Assembly (NCBI GenBank): GCA_045599585.1
Contig: JAZRWH010000024.1
Location: forward strand, 1 to 64,000
DNA length: 64,000 bases
Direction: 5' to 3'
From: RGIG464 sp045599585
GTDB lineage: Bacteria > Myxococcota_A > Bradymonadia > UBA4248
Of the stretch, positions 63,538 to 64,000 are shown in pieces. The translations under genes were made by a program, and so were the position numbers. Positions within the stretch are counted from its first letter, which is position 1. Each line of letters starts with the position of its first letter. The notes under the pieces are model-generated. The model had not been told where the DNA came from. It searched no databases and saw only the letters and a program-made list of their open reading frames with translations.

Positions 63538-63602
63538 AGATTAATATATGTATAAACAATACCATCGAAGTGGAATTGAATTAATGTAATACGGAGATGA
63601 GA

Positions 63603-63670
63603 GGGGGTAGCTGCGTATTTGCGAGCGGCATCAGCGAAGCAAATAGCAGCTCAGGGGGAGACTTCCCCCC
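63603..63670. repeat. composite palindromic element, copy 4
   Basis: GGGGGTA-GCTGC-G-TATTTGC...GCAAATA-GCAGC-TCA-GGGGGAGACTTCCCCCC. Confidence 0.75.
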
Positions 63671-63765
63671 ATGATACCAATCATAATACAAAAAAGAGAA
63701 AGATAAAGCGCAGCTATTCTAAAGCAGAGGCCTTAGCCCTTTGAGCTATCGTAGATTAGAAGGAT

Positions 63766-64000
63766 TTATCGTCCCTTAAGAGAATCGAAGAAGCTCTTTT
63801 TAGGTTTAGCATTTTCTTTAAATTTTGCGATCTGCTGATGAACGAAGCGAAGGCATCTTTGCGTATCGATATCATCGGGCATAACTTTAGCGGCGTTATT
63901 AAAGTCTTCGAGAGCGGGTTCATAAGCCTCAGAGACGATCTCTAATTTTCCACAGAAATAGAAGAGGGAGAAGAGGTAATTTGTAATCCCTTTATCTGTT
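63766..64000 (-). CDS. partial protein, C-terminal part (TPR-like)
   Basis: An open frame entering from the right edge and stopping at TAA 63766-63768. It reads NYLFSLFYFCGKLEIVSEAY ... EPALEDFNNAAKVMPDDIDT ... KKSFFDSLKGR. The helical repeat with AAKVMPDD resembles a TPR. The start lies outside the window. Confidence 0.6.
   Translation of the reverse strand, partial: TDKGITNYLFSLFYFCGKLEIVSEAYEPALEDFNNAAKVMPDDIDTQRCLRFVHQQIAKFKENAKPKKSFFDSLKGR

Noticed and set aside
1..64000. tRNA or rRNA genes
   Set aside because: I saw no cloverleaf with a T-loop GTTCRA motif or rRNA signature; the GTTCC tract is a simple repeat within coding sequence.

Overview
The window comes from a Gram-negative bacterium. 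Pal, TamB-like, lipoprotein and AI-2E-type genes sit beside large Cys-rich lipoproteins, including an IgGFc-binding-like one. This style suggests an uncultured Myxococcota/deltaproteobacterial lineage; that assignment is inference. Most intergenic gaps, in host and prophage alike, carry a family of nested palindromes with a conserved bulged base.

Host left part (1-21965). A TonB/TolA-topology protein, Pal and a CCA-adding enzyme (preceded by a TatA-like microprotein) lie on the minus strand. On the plus strand are a degenerate AMP-ligase, a lipoprotein, aminopeptidase P, a lipoprotein with a metallophosphoesterase fold that lost its metal ligands, a very long TamB/AsmA-like protein and an AI-2E family permease. 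A minus-strand membrane protein and an SPFH/SHOCT gene follow.

Mobile prophage (21966-55606, 33,641 bp). This is the main discovery. The segment is bounded by ~49-bp terminal inverted repeats (TGT...ACA, 40/49 identical, each with two tandem 23-bp-spaced GTGACAG boxes) and a perfect 7-bp target duplication CTCAGAC. The only transposition genes are an IS21-type IstA/IstB pair at the left terminus, and istB's stop codon lies inside the left repeat. No second end exists near istA, so the prophage itself is the transposon: a Mu-like lifestyle run by IS21-type machinery. From left to right it carries an adenine methylase, Rz/Rz1 spanins, amidase, a holin candidate, a complete P2/Mu-type contractile tail module (with a classical chaperone frameshift), an antirepressor and a small plus-strand moron. 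Lambda-type head-completion genes and a capsid gene reduced to its 3' part follow. Where terminase large subunit, portal, protease and the capsid 5' part should be, there is a BcgI-like fused restriction-modification gene and a specificity gene interrupted by a (GTTCC)10 phase-variation tract, plus a cargo gene. Beyond it are a Nu1-like small terminase candidate, a replication/recombination operon (helicase-loader-like, SSB-like, Sak4-like ATPase, Cas4/RecB-like nuclease), a HigBA module, a VRR-NUC nuclease and a deoxynucleoside kinase. The element is therefore headless but keeps tail, lysis and transposition genes, so it may be a mobile tailocin, a satellite or a decaying prophage.

Host right part (55607-64000). 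This continues the interrupted minus-strand operon (membrane protein, zinc-ribbon/TPR protein). Then come a canonical long-chain acyl-CoA synthetase, a transglutaminase-like secreted protein with a frameshift in its signal peptide, the IgGFc-binding-like lipoprotein, and a partial gene at the edge.
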